DNA from: Ahaetulla prasina
Taxonomy: Eukaryota; Chordata; Lepidosauria; Squamata; Colubridae
NCBI RefSeq assembly: GCF_028640845.1
Contig: NC_080540.1
Location: forward strand, 231,659,794 to 231,723,793
DNA: 64,000 nt
Direction: 5' to 3'
The notes beneath the pieces were generated by a model. It had not been told where the DNA came from, did no database searches, and was given only the letters and a program-made list of their open reading frames with translations. Below, piece after piece: positions 44,346-55,717 of this stretch (position 1 is the stretch's first letter; every line of letters starts with the position of its first letter). The translations under genes and the position numbers were made by a program.

Positions 44346-46367
44346 AAGATCCTAGCAGGCCTTTTCATCCTGTCTTGGGAAAACATCCTGAAACTATTGT
44401 AATTTCCTTGCTTTTGCAGTGACAGGAGTTGAAACAACGAAGTATGTTAATTAGACATTTATAGTTTCCAACTAGAGCATCCAGATTATAAGTGCTGTTG
44501 ATATACTCCCACACTATTGTGACATAATTGATTAAAATAATGCTTAAGGTCCTCTCATTATGGGTATATTTGGTATTCATTAGAGTATCGCTGATCATAA
44601 TGACTTCATTGGGGATTCAAGAATGTCATCTGTTTCTCCATAGGTTTGTATGGACACCTTCAAAGGAATTGCTGTGTTCCTCCGTTAGTCCCTTTGATGG
44701 CATGATAATGCGCAAGGCATTTGTGCTAACACTTTCCCCAATCCTGCGACAAGGGCACATCTTCTTTTATAGCATCTGAATTATTAAAAATAAAGAGGCT
44801 TTCTACATTTTTAAAAAGAGAAGTAGAAAGGCAAATTCCTAACAATAAGACAGGCATTTCTTTCTCCTGCTAGTAGTTGTCAGTACCCAGGGAATCTCAC
44901 AAGTGAATGTGAAGTACAATTGTTGTTTTCTGCTGGAAAATACAGATGTTTAAATTGTGCATCAATCTTATTGAGAGACGGCTTAGAAAACAAGCTTTTC
45001 TCTTTTTAAAAATGGTAGATTAGATATGATGACTGCCAGAACACATTTTATTTTGTCAGCTCTTTCAAGTTATGTGAGAGTAAATTACATCAAATCAAAA
45101 TCAGTGGGAGTTTTGTTGTTGTTGTTCGAAGCTACAGGAGGATTCTGCACCAGAATAATTTGGATAATCACCTGAACAATGCTAACAATCATATTAGTTA
45201 TCTCACTAAAACTTATTAGTATCGCAGTGTGCACCACCAAGAGAACTTCCAAATCATCTCTTTCAGATTTCCAATTCTTTAAAGGCAATTTTAGGCTGAT
45301 CCATGGTTGTTTTTATTTTCGCCAGCCTCAGAGCATTGAAAGTATTGCTGTAGGTATCTCTAGGCAGGGAGAGAGTAACTGGCAGCTGGAAAAAACTGGA
45401 ATGAATGCCTATGGGAGAACGAACAGTTCCCGAGTTCTCTAGAACTGTAGGGCTGCATGGGAAAATATTGTAACAATTTTTCTGCCTTTTCAGACACTGC
45501 AGCTGATTAAGCAATTGTTCTGACTTGCCAAAAAAACCCCTAAAAACCCCAATGCAGTGAGATTACATGGTTCAGGAGCAGAATTATGGAGCAGATTATG
45601 TCTGGTGCACCGATACTAGGCAGAAGTAGCCCTTTTAACAGTTACAGGATCGAAGCTGCTTTTTCAGCTGATGCCCAGTCATTGATCAGATGTCCATTCC
45701 TTCCCAAATTCAACTTGGACTGGCTCTTCTGATTGGGATCCTTATGTTTCGGTCCATGGTATGAAAAGGTTTACAATGGATCAAGGATCTCAATATGCCT
45801 TTTGCATATTCATGATACCAGATTAAAACATCTCCAAAGAGCCGTGTTCCCCTGTGTTCTGGTATAGGCCTAGCTCCATACTACTGCTTTGCCATCTTTC
45901 AATTTTACTACTGTGGTTGACAGGGTATTAATAGCAAGAAGACCACAAGAGTAAAAAGAAATGGAACATCCACAGTTATGCAAATATCATTGATGAGTGC
46001 ACGGTTATCCATTTTCCACAGTGTTTCCATATGTTTGTGTCAGGATGCCAATGAAATAATAATTAGATCTTGAACGAGGCTGTAGGTCTTGTATTTTTTT
46101 TTCTTTTTTGAGATTTAATTGTTCTGGTTCCATACGTATCTGTATGTGTGTGTTCATAGTTCTACTTATATAAATATCACTGCAGCCATACAACCAGTTT
46201 TTAAAATACAGTTCCACTCCTTTTTTTTTCTCATTTGGTCAAAAGGTGGCAACCTTAATACATTTAAAGAATTGTTTTTTTATCTTTTTCTATAAGCAAT
46301 AAGTAAAGGGCCTACTGCATCTACATTGGTTTCTTACTAAGTGATTCATTGTTGTAATGAATTCAAT

Positions 46368-46372
<5 letters not shown>
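44346..46372. other. 2 kb low-repeat block, candidate conserved noncoding elements
   Basis: Free of recognised transposons and microsatellites. The parts at 44500-44780 (with GCTGATCATAATGACTTCATT) and 45080-45520 stand out by mixed composition and homeodomain-like AATTA/TAAT sites. Overlapping frames on both strands (45085-45288, 45179-45442, 45263-45514) suggest low stop density rather than a gene. Function is inference only. Confidence 0.25.

Positions 46373-46407
<35 letters not shown>
46373..46407. repeat. (GT)n microsatellite
   Basis: About seventeen GT units followed by a GGGGGGAGG purine run. Confidence 0.95.
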
Positions 46408-46409
<2 letters not shown>

Positions 46410-47517
46410 AGGGGGGAGGAAAGAGAGGGGGGGATATGTCTTAGAGTACAGCTTGTCAGTATTTTTTCTATTCTATCTTATCTTAATCAAAGGGCAGTTC
46501 AATAATACCGACTGATTTTCTAGTATTTGCTTAGCCTGAATCAAGAGATTTTGTGTGTTTTACATACAGTACAAGTAAACCTTAAGCATTAAAAAGGACA
46601 GCAACTTCATGCCAAATCATGCAGACTCTTAAAACCCTCACTCTTAAACGCAAATTGACTAAGTTCCTTTGTACATAATTATTTGGAAATTCTCAAATGT
46701 ATTTTAAGCAGCCTTTTCTAAGATTGAAAAGAACTGAGGTAAGATCGCAATTTCTTCTTTTTTCAAAAAAAGTAGATAAGAACACATTTTATTGTGACTT
46801 AAGTTTGCACCACCATCACCACCCAAGTTTGTCATAGCTCAGTATCATAACCTTACTCTTCATTTCCCAGGATGCATCCTATCTGTGTGGTTCCACAAAT
46901 TATGCTGGCATAATTTGCTCTGTTCTGACCGCCAATCTCTTGTCGTTTTTAATATGAAGCCAGTGAGTGCAACTATCTTCACAGCTTTAAGATGGGAAAA
47001 GTGGAAGAAAGCCATTGGGTAGAAAAACAGTGGTCAGTTGCTCTCCCCAAGATAGCGTAGAACTGAGCCTGCAGAAGGAGTCTTGGTTTGATAGACAGAC
47101 CAGCAAAGTTCAGATCCGGTTGGTGAGACTTTCTACTTGTCCTGTTTTGCTAGGAAACTCCCAGTCTTCTTAAGGGTCAAGGATTACAATATCCATCCAT
47201 TCTGCAAATGATCCAAGGGTGATCTTGGCTCTCTTGTTTCTTCTTTTGCTCTCTTTCACTCGCTCCTGCTCACCTTGCTCTTTGCTCTTCCCCGCACTTT
47301 CTCTGTATCACTCGGTTTTGTCCTTCTGCCTCACCTGCTGAGCTTGAAAGGAAACTTGAATTGAAGATCTTTTTTTCATCCCGTAGTGGAGAAAGAGCAG
47401 CAGCATGAAGGCCAAGTTTGGGGCAGGCTCCAGCATATTATTGCCACTTCAGGCTTAAAGCCCAGGAGTTAGGGAAAAGTCTCCTCCCCCACATCTTTAT
47501 TCATAGGGAAAATCACA
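46408..47517. other. Unassigned noncoding sequence
   Basis: No gene or transposon recognised; a pyrimidine-rich run lies at 47225-47330. Confidence 0.35.
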
Positions 47518-47583
47518 CATCTACACACACACACCTAAACACACACACCTACACACACACATGCAGAGAGAGAGAGAGAGAGA
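47518..47583. repeat. (CA)n and (GA)n microsatellite
   Basis: ACAC units broken by CTA, followed by nine GA units. Confidence 0.9.
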
Positions 47584-47678
47584 TGTGTAAAAGGTACATT
47601 CCTATATGTTATAACACTGAATTTAGGATTTATTGCTTAGGAAGGGTACTATACATTAGACTCCTTGGACATCTGCCG

Positions 47679-47745
<67 letters not shown>

Positions 47746-47757
47746 TTTCTTTCGTTC
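47679..47757. repeat. (TTTC)n microsatellite
   Basis: About nineteen TTTC units. Confidence 0.95.
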
Positions 47758-47789
47758 ATGTGGTACTTATATATTTACAAAGTACCTTT

Positions 47790-48070
47790 GACACTTACAT
47801 TAATGGTGAATTACTTTATCCCCAACTAGCATTCTTAATATAAATACATCTGAAAAATGATTACAAATCCAGTCTTCCTAAGATAATCATGGAAAAGATA
47901 GGTAAAGGAGTACCATAAGAGTAGAAAAATGGGATCTAAACTAAAACGTATGCATGTATGTATTGAATGAGTGAATGAGTGAATGAGTGAATGAATGAAT
48001 GAATGAATGAATGAATGCCAGTCACACTTGAAAACTGATATAATTAAATAATTAGTTTTTGGCACCCTTC
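47790..48070 (+). repeat. Dispersed repeat, copy A, with internal (GAAT)n
   Basis: The segment matches 60385-60640 over its length: TTAATGGTGAATTAC, 'caactagcattcttaatata', 'acatctgaaaaatgatta', 'cctaagataatcatggaaaa', an internal GAAT array (47966-48017 here), then 'gccagtcacacttgaaaact'. Both copies run into CCTT/CTTT-type polypyrimidine arrays. No coding potential or recognised family. Confidence 0.85.
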
Positions 48071-48316
48071 CTTCCTCCCTTCTTTCTTTCTTTCTCCCTT
48101 TCTTTCTTTCTTTCTTTCTTTCTTTTCTTCCTTCCTTCCTTCCTTCCTCCCTCCCTCCCTCCCTCCCTCCCTCTTTTCTTTCCTTTCCTTTCCTTTCTTT
48201 CTTTCTCCCTTTCTTTCTTTCTTTCTTTCTTTCTTTTCTTCCTTCCTTCCTTCCTTCCTCCCTCCCTCCCTCCCTCCCTCCCTCTTTTCTTTCCTTTCCT
48301 TTCCTTTCTCTTTCTC
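48067..48316. repeat. Compound polypyrimidine array, 111-bp unit twice
   Basis: CTTT, CTTC, CCTT, CTCC and CTTTC blocks occur in the same order twice with a period of 111 bp (for example CTCCC at 48094 and 48205). It is a higher-order duplication within a microsatellite. The long frames on both strands are artefacts. Confidence 0.9.
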
Positions 48317-49099
48317 TTGTTTGTCTTTCATGGCCAAAGTTGAGGGAGAAAGGGTGGGCAGGAGAGAATTCTATTCAGCTGGGGTTCTGTAGGAAACATA
48401 AGCTATGGAATGTTTATTGTCAATGTTCACAATTTTGTTTTAGTTTTTACCTTGTTACTTATTTCCTAGGGCAATTAACACAAAAGAATTGCTTCTGTTG
48501 GTTTCAGTTTTCTACCAGTACACATGTGAAATGAAGAGCCAACTGCACTTACACTATACACTTCAAGCTGTTTTATTGTTCTTAAGAGCAGCTGGAAATT
48601 TGTATAGCTTAGTTTCTAGAAGATTTTTAAGGATTATAAATTATACCAATATTGTTTAGAAAGCTAATTGAATTGGCTTTCTATATATTGCACAGGTTCT
48701 TTCCTCTGAAACACTCTGTTTCTTGAATAATAATTATTGGCATAAACAAATTACATAAGAGGCCCAATTGTTCTACAGTGCTGTAACCATTGAAAAATAC
48801 ATTTTTATGAACAGGGTGAACAATTCTTTTGTGTTGGTATACTATTTTTTTATAAGATTTTTTTTTCTTGCAGACTGGTGTCCAGGTGTGCCTTTGCACA
48901 TGTTTTTTTCCCCAAAAAAATGTTCATTGTATGAAAACAGCACTATTACTTTTAGTACTAACTTCACTCTACTATAAACATTCAAGATATGGGTTGTAAA
49001 ATTCAGGTATTAAAGAATTTAAAACAAGAGTATGATGCTACTTACAGATGCCCTCCAACATTAAATTGATGGAAAATTAATTTCCCCTCTTCTCTAACA
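48317..49099. other. Unassigned noncoding sequence
   Basis: No gene or transposon recognised. Confidence 0.35.
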
Positions 49100-49107
49100 C
49101 TCTACTG

Positions 49108-49303
49108 CAGAGTTATCAAACTTGGGTCGTCATGGTGGCATCACGGGACGTATTGGGACTCCCCCCCCCTTTGTTAAACCAGCCATGGGCATGGCAAGCG
49201 TGGCAAGCATGGCAAGCGTGGCAAGCGTGGCAAGCGTGGCAAGCGTGGCAAGCGTGGCAAGCATGACGCTTTCAGCCCATGGGCCGTGAGTTTGACAGCC
49301 CTG
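49108..49303. mobile_element. hAT-type MITE with internal 9-bp minisatellite
   Basis: Starts CAGAGTTATCAAACTTGGG and ends GAGTTTGACAGCCCTG, a terminal inverted repeat. CTCTACTG lies on both sides exactly (49100-49107 and 49304-49311). Inside, 49189-49262 is a tandem array of a 9-bp GGCAAGCGT unit (with CAT variants). It is a different family from the other MITEs. The Ala/Thr/Leu-rich reverse frame is an artefact of the array. Confidence 0.9.
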
Positions 49304-49311
49304 CTCTACTG

Positions 49312-49655
49312 TGTCAGTCACAAATGCTACAAAAGGTAAAGAAACTGGCCCAATGGAATAAGATGTGATGGCAATTTACTGATCAATGATTGTGATAAAA
49401 GATTGTGATTTGATCTGAAAGGTTAAAAGAGGAGGGTTTCCATGAAAATTAACTAGAAATATCTTAATCTTAGCAGGATCTCTGTCGGCTGAATGTACCT
49501 TCACATAACTTGGAAGGGTAGTCTTTTTTTTTTTCCTTTCCCTGAGTCCAGTGTGTTACAGTGTGTTTCATTCTGGAGCATTTAACATTTTCAAAAATTT
49601 CTGAGCGATGAACGGAAAACAAAAAAGTTAGCACCTTAAAACTCTCTACTGTCAT
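49312..49655. other. Unassigned noncoding sequence
   Basis: No gene or repeat recognised. Confidence 0.35.
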
Positions 49656-49659
49656 GATG

Positions 49660-50130
49660 CTGAATAACAGGAAGGAGGCCTTCCAATCCAACTTCCTGCT
49701 CAAGCAGAAGACCTTATGCCATTTCAGACAAATGACTGCCCAATCTTTTCTTAGAAATCTCCAGAGATGGAACACCCACAACTTCTGAAGGCAAGCCATT
49801 CCACTGACTGATGGTTCTACCTGTCAGGAAATTTCTCTTTATTTCTAAGTTGGATCTCTCTTTGCTTCCTTTCAAGCCATTGCTTCTTGTCCTTCCTTCA
49901 GGTGCTTTGGAGAAATGTTTGACCCCCCTTCTTCATGGCAGCTCCTTAGATATTGGAAAACTGCTATCATGTCACCCCTAGTTCTTCTTTTCATTAGACT
50001 AGACATACTCAGTTCCTGCAACCCTTCTTCATATGTTTTAGCCCCTTGTCTCTTAATCATCTTTGTTGCTCTTCTCTGCACTTTTTTCAGTCTCAATATA
50101 GTAGATATCTCTACTATGTACATAGCAGAG
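49660..50130 (-). mobile_element. CR1 LINE 3' end
   Basis: Reverse strand: frame 50123-49872 reads LKKVQRRATKMIKRQGAKTYEEGLQELSMSSLMKRRTRGDMIAVFQYLRSCHEEGG, then after a shift the EVVGVPSLEIS-type end to about 49700 and a decayed 3' UTR. Typical 5'-truncated CR1. Confidence 0.9.
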
Positions 50131-52611
50131 TCTCAGCATAGTAGATACATAGTGCTTTGCAGTCTTCTTTCTTGAATAGACTGGATCACATTTTACCATA
50201 TTTACTCATCATTTGATGAGATGAACTGAGGTGGTTTGTTTTTTTTAAATAACCACTGAAGAATATTTCTCTTCCCTAATCTATCCCTCATAAACAGATC
50301 AACAAAGCAATGAACAGAGGAAGAAGTAAGCAAGAATGACACAAAACGGTGATGACTACAGTTGTGTGCATTTTTTGTGACCAATTGAAAGTAGTATTCT
50401 CCTAACTGATTCATTCCAAAGGTGCTCATTTTGTGACTCCAGTAATTCGCAGTTTGGTTTAATATGTAATGATAATTGATAATGTAACAACCTGCTTTGT
50501 TGAAAGCTCAGATTGTGAGATAATCTTAACAGTGATTATCTAAACTACACCTTTCCCCAGGAAATATGACCTTGCAAACTCTTTAATGCCTTCCTGTGTT
50601 AAGTTTTTGAAGCTGAGCTATAATTTGCAAATGTAAGTCTTTCATCTAAGTTATTAAAATGCAGCAAATGTTTTTCAGAATTCATTGTTCAGGGATTTTT
50701 TTTTGTTCAGTATAGCCTCTATTAAACCTGAAGCACTTTTTCTTCTTTTTTGTCTTGGTTAATTTTATTCTTATGTTTTCAACCATTTGCCTCTCAAAGA
50801 GAAAACAAGTACTTCACAAATGTTATTTTTGAGACTTATGAACAGTTTGCTAGTCTGTATGATAACATTCTTGATAATCAAACTAAAAAAATATCTTTAT
50901 TTCCTTGATCTTCATAGTTTACAATTTCCCAAACAAAATAAAACCATGTAGCTTCCAAAACAAAAGAATTACAGAATGTTTAGGGAAAAAAAGGATTCCA
51001 AATCATGATGGAAATGACAGTGTTACAGATCATGAAATTAAGATGATGTAACAACATTATTGAGATAGGGAAAAACTAGACGAAGAGATTGCGACAGAAA
51101 CAAAAAAAAAGTTCAGTGTAAATACCGACAGAATCATTTGCAAATTTGCAGACCAAACAGAATTAAGTAAGAGTGAAAATCTAGTCTAGAACCACAAAAT
51201 ATTTAATATAGTTATATTTATTAGGTGCGAAAAACCAGGTCAACAAGTGAAGGTTCAGTAAAACGGATTTATTGCTAATCATGCCTATGCAGGCAGAGGA
51301 TTCTTTTCATCCAATGATCAGCACCTGGTTAGAGTTATATAAGGGTCAAGAGCACTCAAGAGGAGTTGGATTTAGTTCAGCTAGGCTGGTCCTTCTTTTC
51401 TTCATCCCCAGGTTTTGCCATCTCTTCTCGTACCATATTAATTTAACTGGAGGATATCAAGATTACTACTGGTATATGAAATGCTAGTTTCTAAAAAAAA
51501 CCAATCATCTTTTATTAGAGTTAGCAAAATTCTAAGATAATTGGTACAAATTACTGTTATTGGTGATAATACCCAACTGATCAGTTCTTTCAGTTAAACA
51601 AAGACCATCCCACGTTTCTTACTTTTATTCCTGTTATTGGTTTATTGACCATATGTACCACATCGTATATATTGTCACATAAGAAATTGATCCAGTTTGG
51701 GTTGTTGGCTACTCAGGTTGTTATTACCTGAAAAGCTAAAATACATATTTCATTGGATAAGTGATATTTGAGTATGTAAGAAAATCCTTTCCCTGAAAAA
51801 ATAATGAAATATGTTTTTTTAAAGTTTAACAAAAAAAAACAGTCGTTAGCTATAGAAACAATATTTTTCCTAATCAATTATCAGACTCAGAATAATTCCA
51901 AAATTCACCATAGTTTTCCCCCACCTTCTTCTACAGATAGACTTTTCTTTATTCTATCTATAGTAGATGGACCATCTCTGGATACCGGAAAATTAAAAAA
52001 AAAAATCCTGTTTGATCCTAGCCCTTCTATGACCTTATCCCCAAGAAATTCATCTATATGTTTAACTCCCCTTCAGACTTCCAATGTCTTTCAGCTATGT
52101 GCTAGCTTTCAAAGGGTTTGTGATACGTCTATGGTAAAAATAGAGATCATTGGAATAGGGACAGAGTAGCAACCACCAGCAAGTTTTCACATTTTTTTCC
52201 TGGCCTGAGGTGGAGGCATCAGCCCAAGAAATTGCCTTTGCTTACATGCAGTGATGAGTGGGGGAAAACCTGTGCATCAGAACAAGGACAATGGTTGATT
52301 AATCAGCTTGGACATCAGCGAGAACAATAGCCAACATAAGCAAACATCCTGGGATTTCCCACCAACTGAAGCGAACAAAATGTTAGTGTCCGAATAGCAG
52401 TGAGAATGTACAGAGTGCTGCAGATGAATCCAAGGGAAGTTATAGACTACCCTAAGTGTTTTTGTAAGCTTTAAATAGAATTTCATCTGGAAATGCCAGG
52501 TATCTATAGCAGCATTTTTTAAACAACATAGAGTCTTTGCCCATGAAGGGCATTTCTAAGTATCATCCTAGTGCATCTTTCTTTAATATAATATAAATTA
52601 TATTTCAATAT
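50131..52611. other. 2.5 kb mostly unassigned; possible LTR-like piece at 51260-51490
   Basis: No firm transposon. At 51280-51400 'tgcctatgcaggcagaggat' is followed by TTATATAAGGG, a TATA-like site in a setting that recalls the LTRs of this window, but no ends or target duplication are visible. The block at 50440-50640 (TAATTCGCAG, GATAATTGATAATG, AGATTATC-type motifs) could be a conserved noncoding element. Frames at 51804 and 52277 have no known motif. Confidence 0.25.
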
Positions 52612-52740
52612 AAGCCAGTTTGATGTAACAGTTAATGTGGTGGCTAGAAACTGGGAGACTGTGAGTTCTAGTCTTGCCTTAAGAACAAAACCAGTTAGGA
52701 GCCTTTGAACCAGTCACTCTCTCTCTCACCTTATGAAGAA
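52612..52740 (+). mobile_element. CORE-SINE (MIR-like), 5' part
   Basis: 'agccagtttgatgtaacagt' with 'gtggctagaaactgggagac', a B-box-like GAGTTCTAGTC, and 'accagttaggagcctttgaa' follow the head and CORE order of the MIR-like copies. The tail is lost. Confidence 0.6.
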
Positions 52741-52974
52741 GGCAATCGCAGATCATTTCTGCAAACCTTGCCAAGAAACTGCAGGAATTTGTCCAGATAG
52801 TCATCAGAAGTCACAAAATGACACATAGAATGACACAAATGAGAAAATATATATTCCAGATCTCAGATTATGGGGCGGGAAAACCTAGATTGTTCTTACA
52901 GTAAGAAATTAGGGAGACTTTTATTACTAACTTTACAGATATTGCAAGTACCAAATATCTCAAAGTACCAAGAA

Positions 52975-53082
52975 AGGGAGGGAGGGAGGGAGGGAGGGAG
53001 GAAGGGAGGAAGGAAGGAAGGAAGGAAGGAAAGAAGGAAAGAAGGAAAGAAGGAAAGAAGGAAAGAAGGAAAGAAGGACAGA
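52975..53082. repeat. (GGGA)n(GGAA)n(GAAAGAAG)n array
   Basis: Compound purine array of about 105 bp grading from GGGA to GGAA to GGAAAGAA units. Confidence 0.95.
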
Positions 53083-54215
53083 CTCCATGATTGATTGTTT
53101 GCTGAGCTCTCTCAGATCCTGTTCCATTTTCCCATTAGAGTGTGTACGTAAGTGTATTTAACCCATCATGGAATTAAATATATTGTCACTCAAGGTCTAA
53201 TTTGAAGGCTAATTGAATGATAAACAACTGTTGTATTTTCTAACAGATTATCTTTTGAAAGGAATGTCTCAGCCTATTAAACAATTAAGCGTGGGAAAGG
53301 GAACTTAAGAGTTCTTTGGATAATACTGTAGAAAATGAAAGAACAGGTATGAACATGGAACAAGAAGGAGCTGCTGGGTGGGGAAAGGCAATGTTTCCTT
53401 TTCCATTCTCATTAACCAAGCCAGTTCCAATTACTTTCATGCTCTTAAATATATTAAGCTTCATTTCACATTCATTTCTGTTGAAACCTGTACATTGAGA
53501 GTGCAACAGTATACTACTTTGGTTAGAAAAACATAGTGTGAAATCTTCCACAAACGTAGGTTGCAGCTTCTTTTACTGTTGCCCCTTTGTTCTCCTGCCA
53601 CCGTCAGCATTTTGAAAATGTCCTTTGGATCATCTCTGGAAAGTCCTGTCCTTTTGCCATGAAAGCTCAAGAAAAGTCACCTGTTTCCCCGTGTCTTAAC
53701 TTCTCTTCTTTGTTTTCCCTTCTTTGTTTTGTGTGAGGAAACTGAAAAGGGAGGGAGTTGATTGACAGGGCAATGAGCCAACTTTCCCATTTGTGTCTTG
53801 CAGAACTTGAAGGTTGCCCTTCCTCTGAGCTCCCTGGCAACCTACCTGCAGATTTAGCAGGAAGACTTGCATTGGATGAAGAGGAAGGGGAAATGGAATT
53901 GGAAGGGCAACAGGGAAGGAAAAAGAGGAAGAGGGAAATGAATATAAGGCACTTAAGCATCAAAAAGAAATCAAAATTTATATTAAAAATGATAGAAGGC
54001 ACAAAACAAAGAGGGAAAGAAATATAATAAGAAAAAAAAAGGCACAGATGATGTTACTGAAAGGCCCATGAAAACAAGATGTGTTTTTAATAACTTCTTA
54101 AAAGCTACCAGGAAGACAGCTGGTCTAATCTCAGGATGACTTCATTTCATAGTATTGGCACTGCAAAAGAGCAGTAGCATCTTCCAGTTTTGGCTATGCC
54201 ATTTTTAAAAATTTA
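53083..54215. other. Unassigned sequence with one acidic/basic frame
   Basis: The forward frame 53758-54027 reads LAELEGCPSSELPGN, then DEEEGEMELEGQQGRKKRKRE. An acid-rich stretch followed by a basic one recalls the LTR-embedded frames elsewhere in the window, but there is no TG...CA boundary or TATA box and the call stays open. Rest unassigned. Confidence 0.25.
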
Positions 54216-54374
54216 TTTGCCTACCGTTCCTGTCCTATTGTTTCCTTTCATTATATCCAATTAATATAGTTATCACATATTTATGCTCATATATATGCTT
54301 ATATATTATATAGTTACTTTCATGCTTATGCTTATATATACTGTTGTGACAAATAAAATAAATAAATAAATAAA
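54216..54374 (+). mobile_element. LINE 3' UTR, family of 30608
   Basis: 'gcctaccgttcctgtcctat' and 'tatactgttgtgacaaataa' match the 3' UTR at 31300-31450. It ends in AATA units (54350-54374). Confidence 0.85.
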
Positions 54375-54805
54375 TTTGTATCCCACCTTTATTTTTATTT
54401 TTTTTACAACAGCAAACATATCCAATGGTCCTCTTTTCCCTCCTCTTCTTTTTGCTCACAACAACCACCTTGTGAGTTGGGTTGGGCTGAGAGACTGTGG
54501 TTGGGCCAAATTCACTCAGCTGGCTTTCACAGCTAAAGAAGAACTTGAACTCACGGCCTCCTGTTTTCTAGTCTGGTGGCCCAGTGGCTAGAATGTGTAC
54601 TGCTTACTCACCAACTCAGGGCTAACTCAGCCTTCCATCCTTCCAAGGTTGGGAAAATGAGCTCCCAGATACTGGTAGCTGATGACAATGTGCTAACTCT
54701 GTAAACCACTTAGAGAGGGCTGTAAAGCACTATGAAATGGTATATAAGTCTACTGGCATTGGTATTGCTGATGCCTTAATCACTAGACCAGACTGGCTTT
54801 CTAAT
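54375..54805 (-). mobile_element. CORE-SINE (MIR-like), interrupted
   Basis: Reverse-oriented MIR-like element: 'cacaacaaccaccttgtgag', 'gccaaattcactcagctggc' and GAACTTGAACTCACGG (the B box side) to about 54575. It resumes at 54771 with 'gccttaatcactagaccaga', the reverse of a tRNA-like head. A SINE is inserted between the two parts. Confidence 0.75.
54577..54770 (+). mobile_element. tRNA-derived SINE nested in the CORE-SINE
   Basis: Forward copy: GTGGCCCAGTGGCTAGAATG head, 'gctaactcagccttccatcc', 'gtaaaccacttagagagggc' and 'tataagtctactggcattgg' tail. It splits the reverse-oriented MIR-like element and is therefore younger. Confidence 0.8.
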
Positions 54806-54986
54806 GTCCTGGAAGTGTCCTACAAGGAGATATATCCTACATGATCTGCTTTAAACCCAGCTGGCCAAATCAGTCCTAAGACAAGTATTTTAAATCTACC
54901 TGGAACTGAATCAGGACCCACAATTCAATGTAGATATGCATCTAATGTCAGGAGCTATTTAAATCACAAACTGCTGTATTCTGGAC
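54806..54986. other. Short spacer between SINEs
   Basis: Nothing recognised. Confidence 0.3.
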
Positions 54987-54989
54987 TAT

Positions 54990-55242
54990 TTAGCGGTGGT
55001 GCAGTGGTTAGAGTGCAATACTGCAGGCTACTTCAGCTGATCACTGGCTGCCAGAAGTTTGGCAGATCAAATCTCACCAGGCTCAAGGTTGACTCAGCCT
55101 TCCATCCTTCTGAGGTGGGTAAAAGGAGGACCCAGATTGTTGGGAGCAATATGCTAACTCTGTAAACCGCTTAGAGAGGGCTGTGAAGCAATAGCACTAT
55201 GAAGCGATATATAAATCTAAGTGCTAGTGCTATTGCTATTTA
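54990..55242 (+). mobile_element. tRNA-derived SINE, second subfamily
   Basis: Near full length: 'gcggtggtgcagtggttaga' head, 'gactcagccttccatccttc' body, 'ctgtaaaccgcttagagagg' tail, ending in GTGCTATTGCTATTTAT. A short AGCACTATGAAGCGATA duplication sits in the tail. Confidence 0.9.
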
Positions 55243-55714
55243 TAATTTCTGGATAGCCTTTAAAGGTGGCCCTGCATGAAGTGCATTAGAAGTAGTGTTT
55301 GTAAGTGATGATGAGAGCATGAGCTATTGTTACTAGTTTCTCCTCTATCAGGTAAGGATGATATAACATAGAAAATTACCAAACTCACCTGTTCTTTTCA
55401 CTATCTTGCTACAACTTGTCTCTGAAGATAAGGGGACTCCAGTAAGATCTTCCCTATTCTGAAATGCTCCGGGAACAGATGGTGAACCTGGGTTGCTTTT
55501 GCAATCACTATTCCTTAACAATGGTTTGAGTTTTATACATAAATGTCCTTGACTTGCAAGAACTAAGGACATTACAGCAATACTGTAATGAATAAGCAAA
55601 AATGAAAAAGTTCTGAGAATTACAAAATGCACTCAAAGAAAATTCTTAACACCCCAGAATTAGTTAGGAAAAGAAACTCCTCATTTTTAGCAGAACTTTA
55701 AATGTTCTAGTGAA
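55243..55714. other. Unassigned noncoding sequence
   Basis: A 94-codon reverse frame (55348-55632) has no known motif. No repeat recognised. Confidence 0.35.
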
Positions 55715-55717
55715 TAG

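Noticed and set aside
48044..48343. Lys/Glu/Gly- and Phe/Ser-rich frames
   Set aside because: Translations of a polypyrimidine/polypurine array on the two strands.
49180..49265. Possible CRISPR-like array
   Set aside because: Units are 9 bp with no spacers; it is a minisatellite inside a MITE, and the genome is eukaryotic.
51260..51490. LTR
   Set aside because: There is a TATA-like site and a similar tone to other LTRs, but no TG...CA ends or target duplication; left as a remark under the unassigned stretch.
53758..54027. Acidic/basic 89-codon frame as a gene or LTR frame
   Set aside because: Composition alone; no boundary, promoter or homologous block order could be shown.
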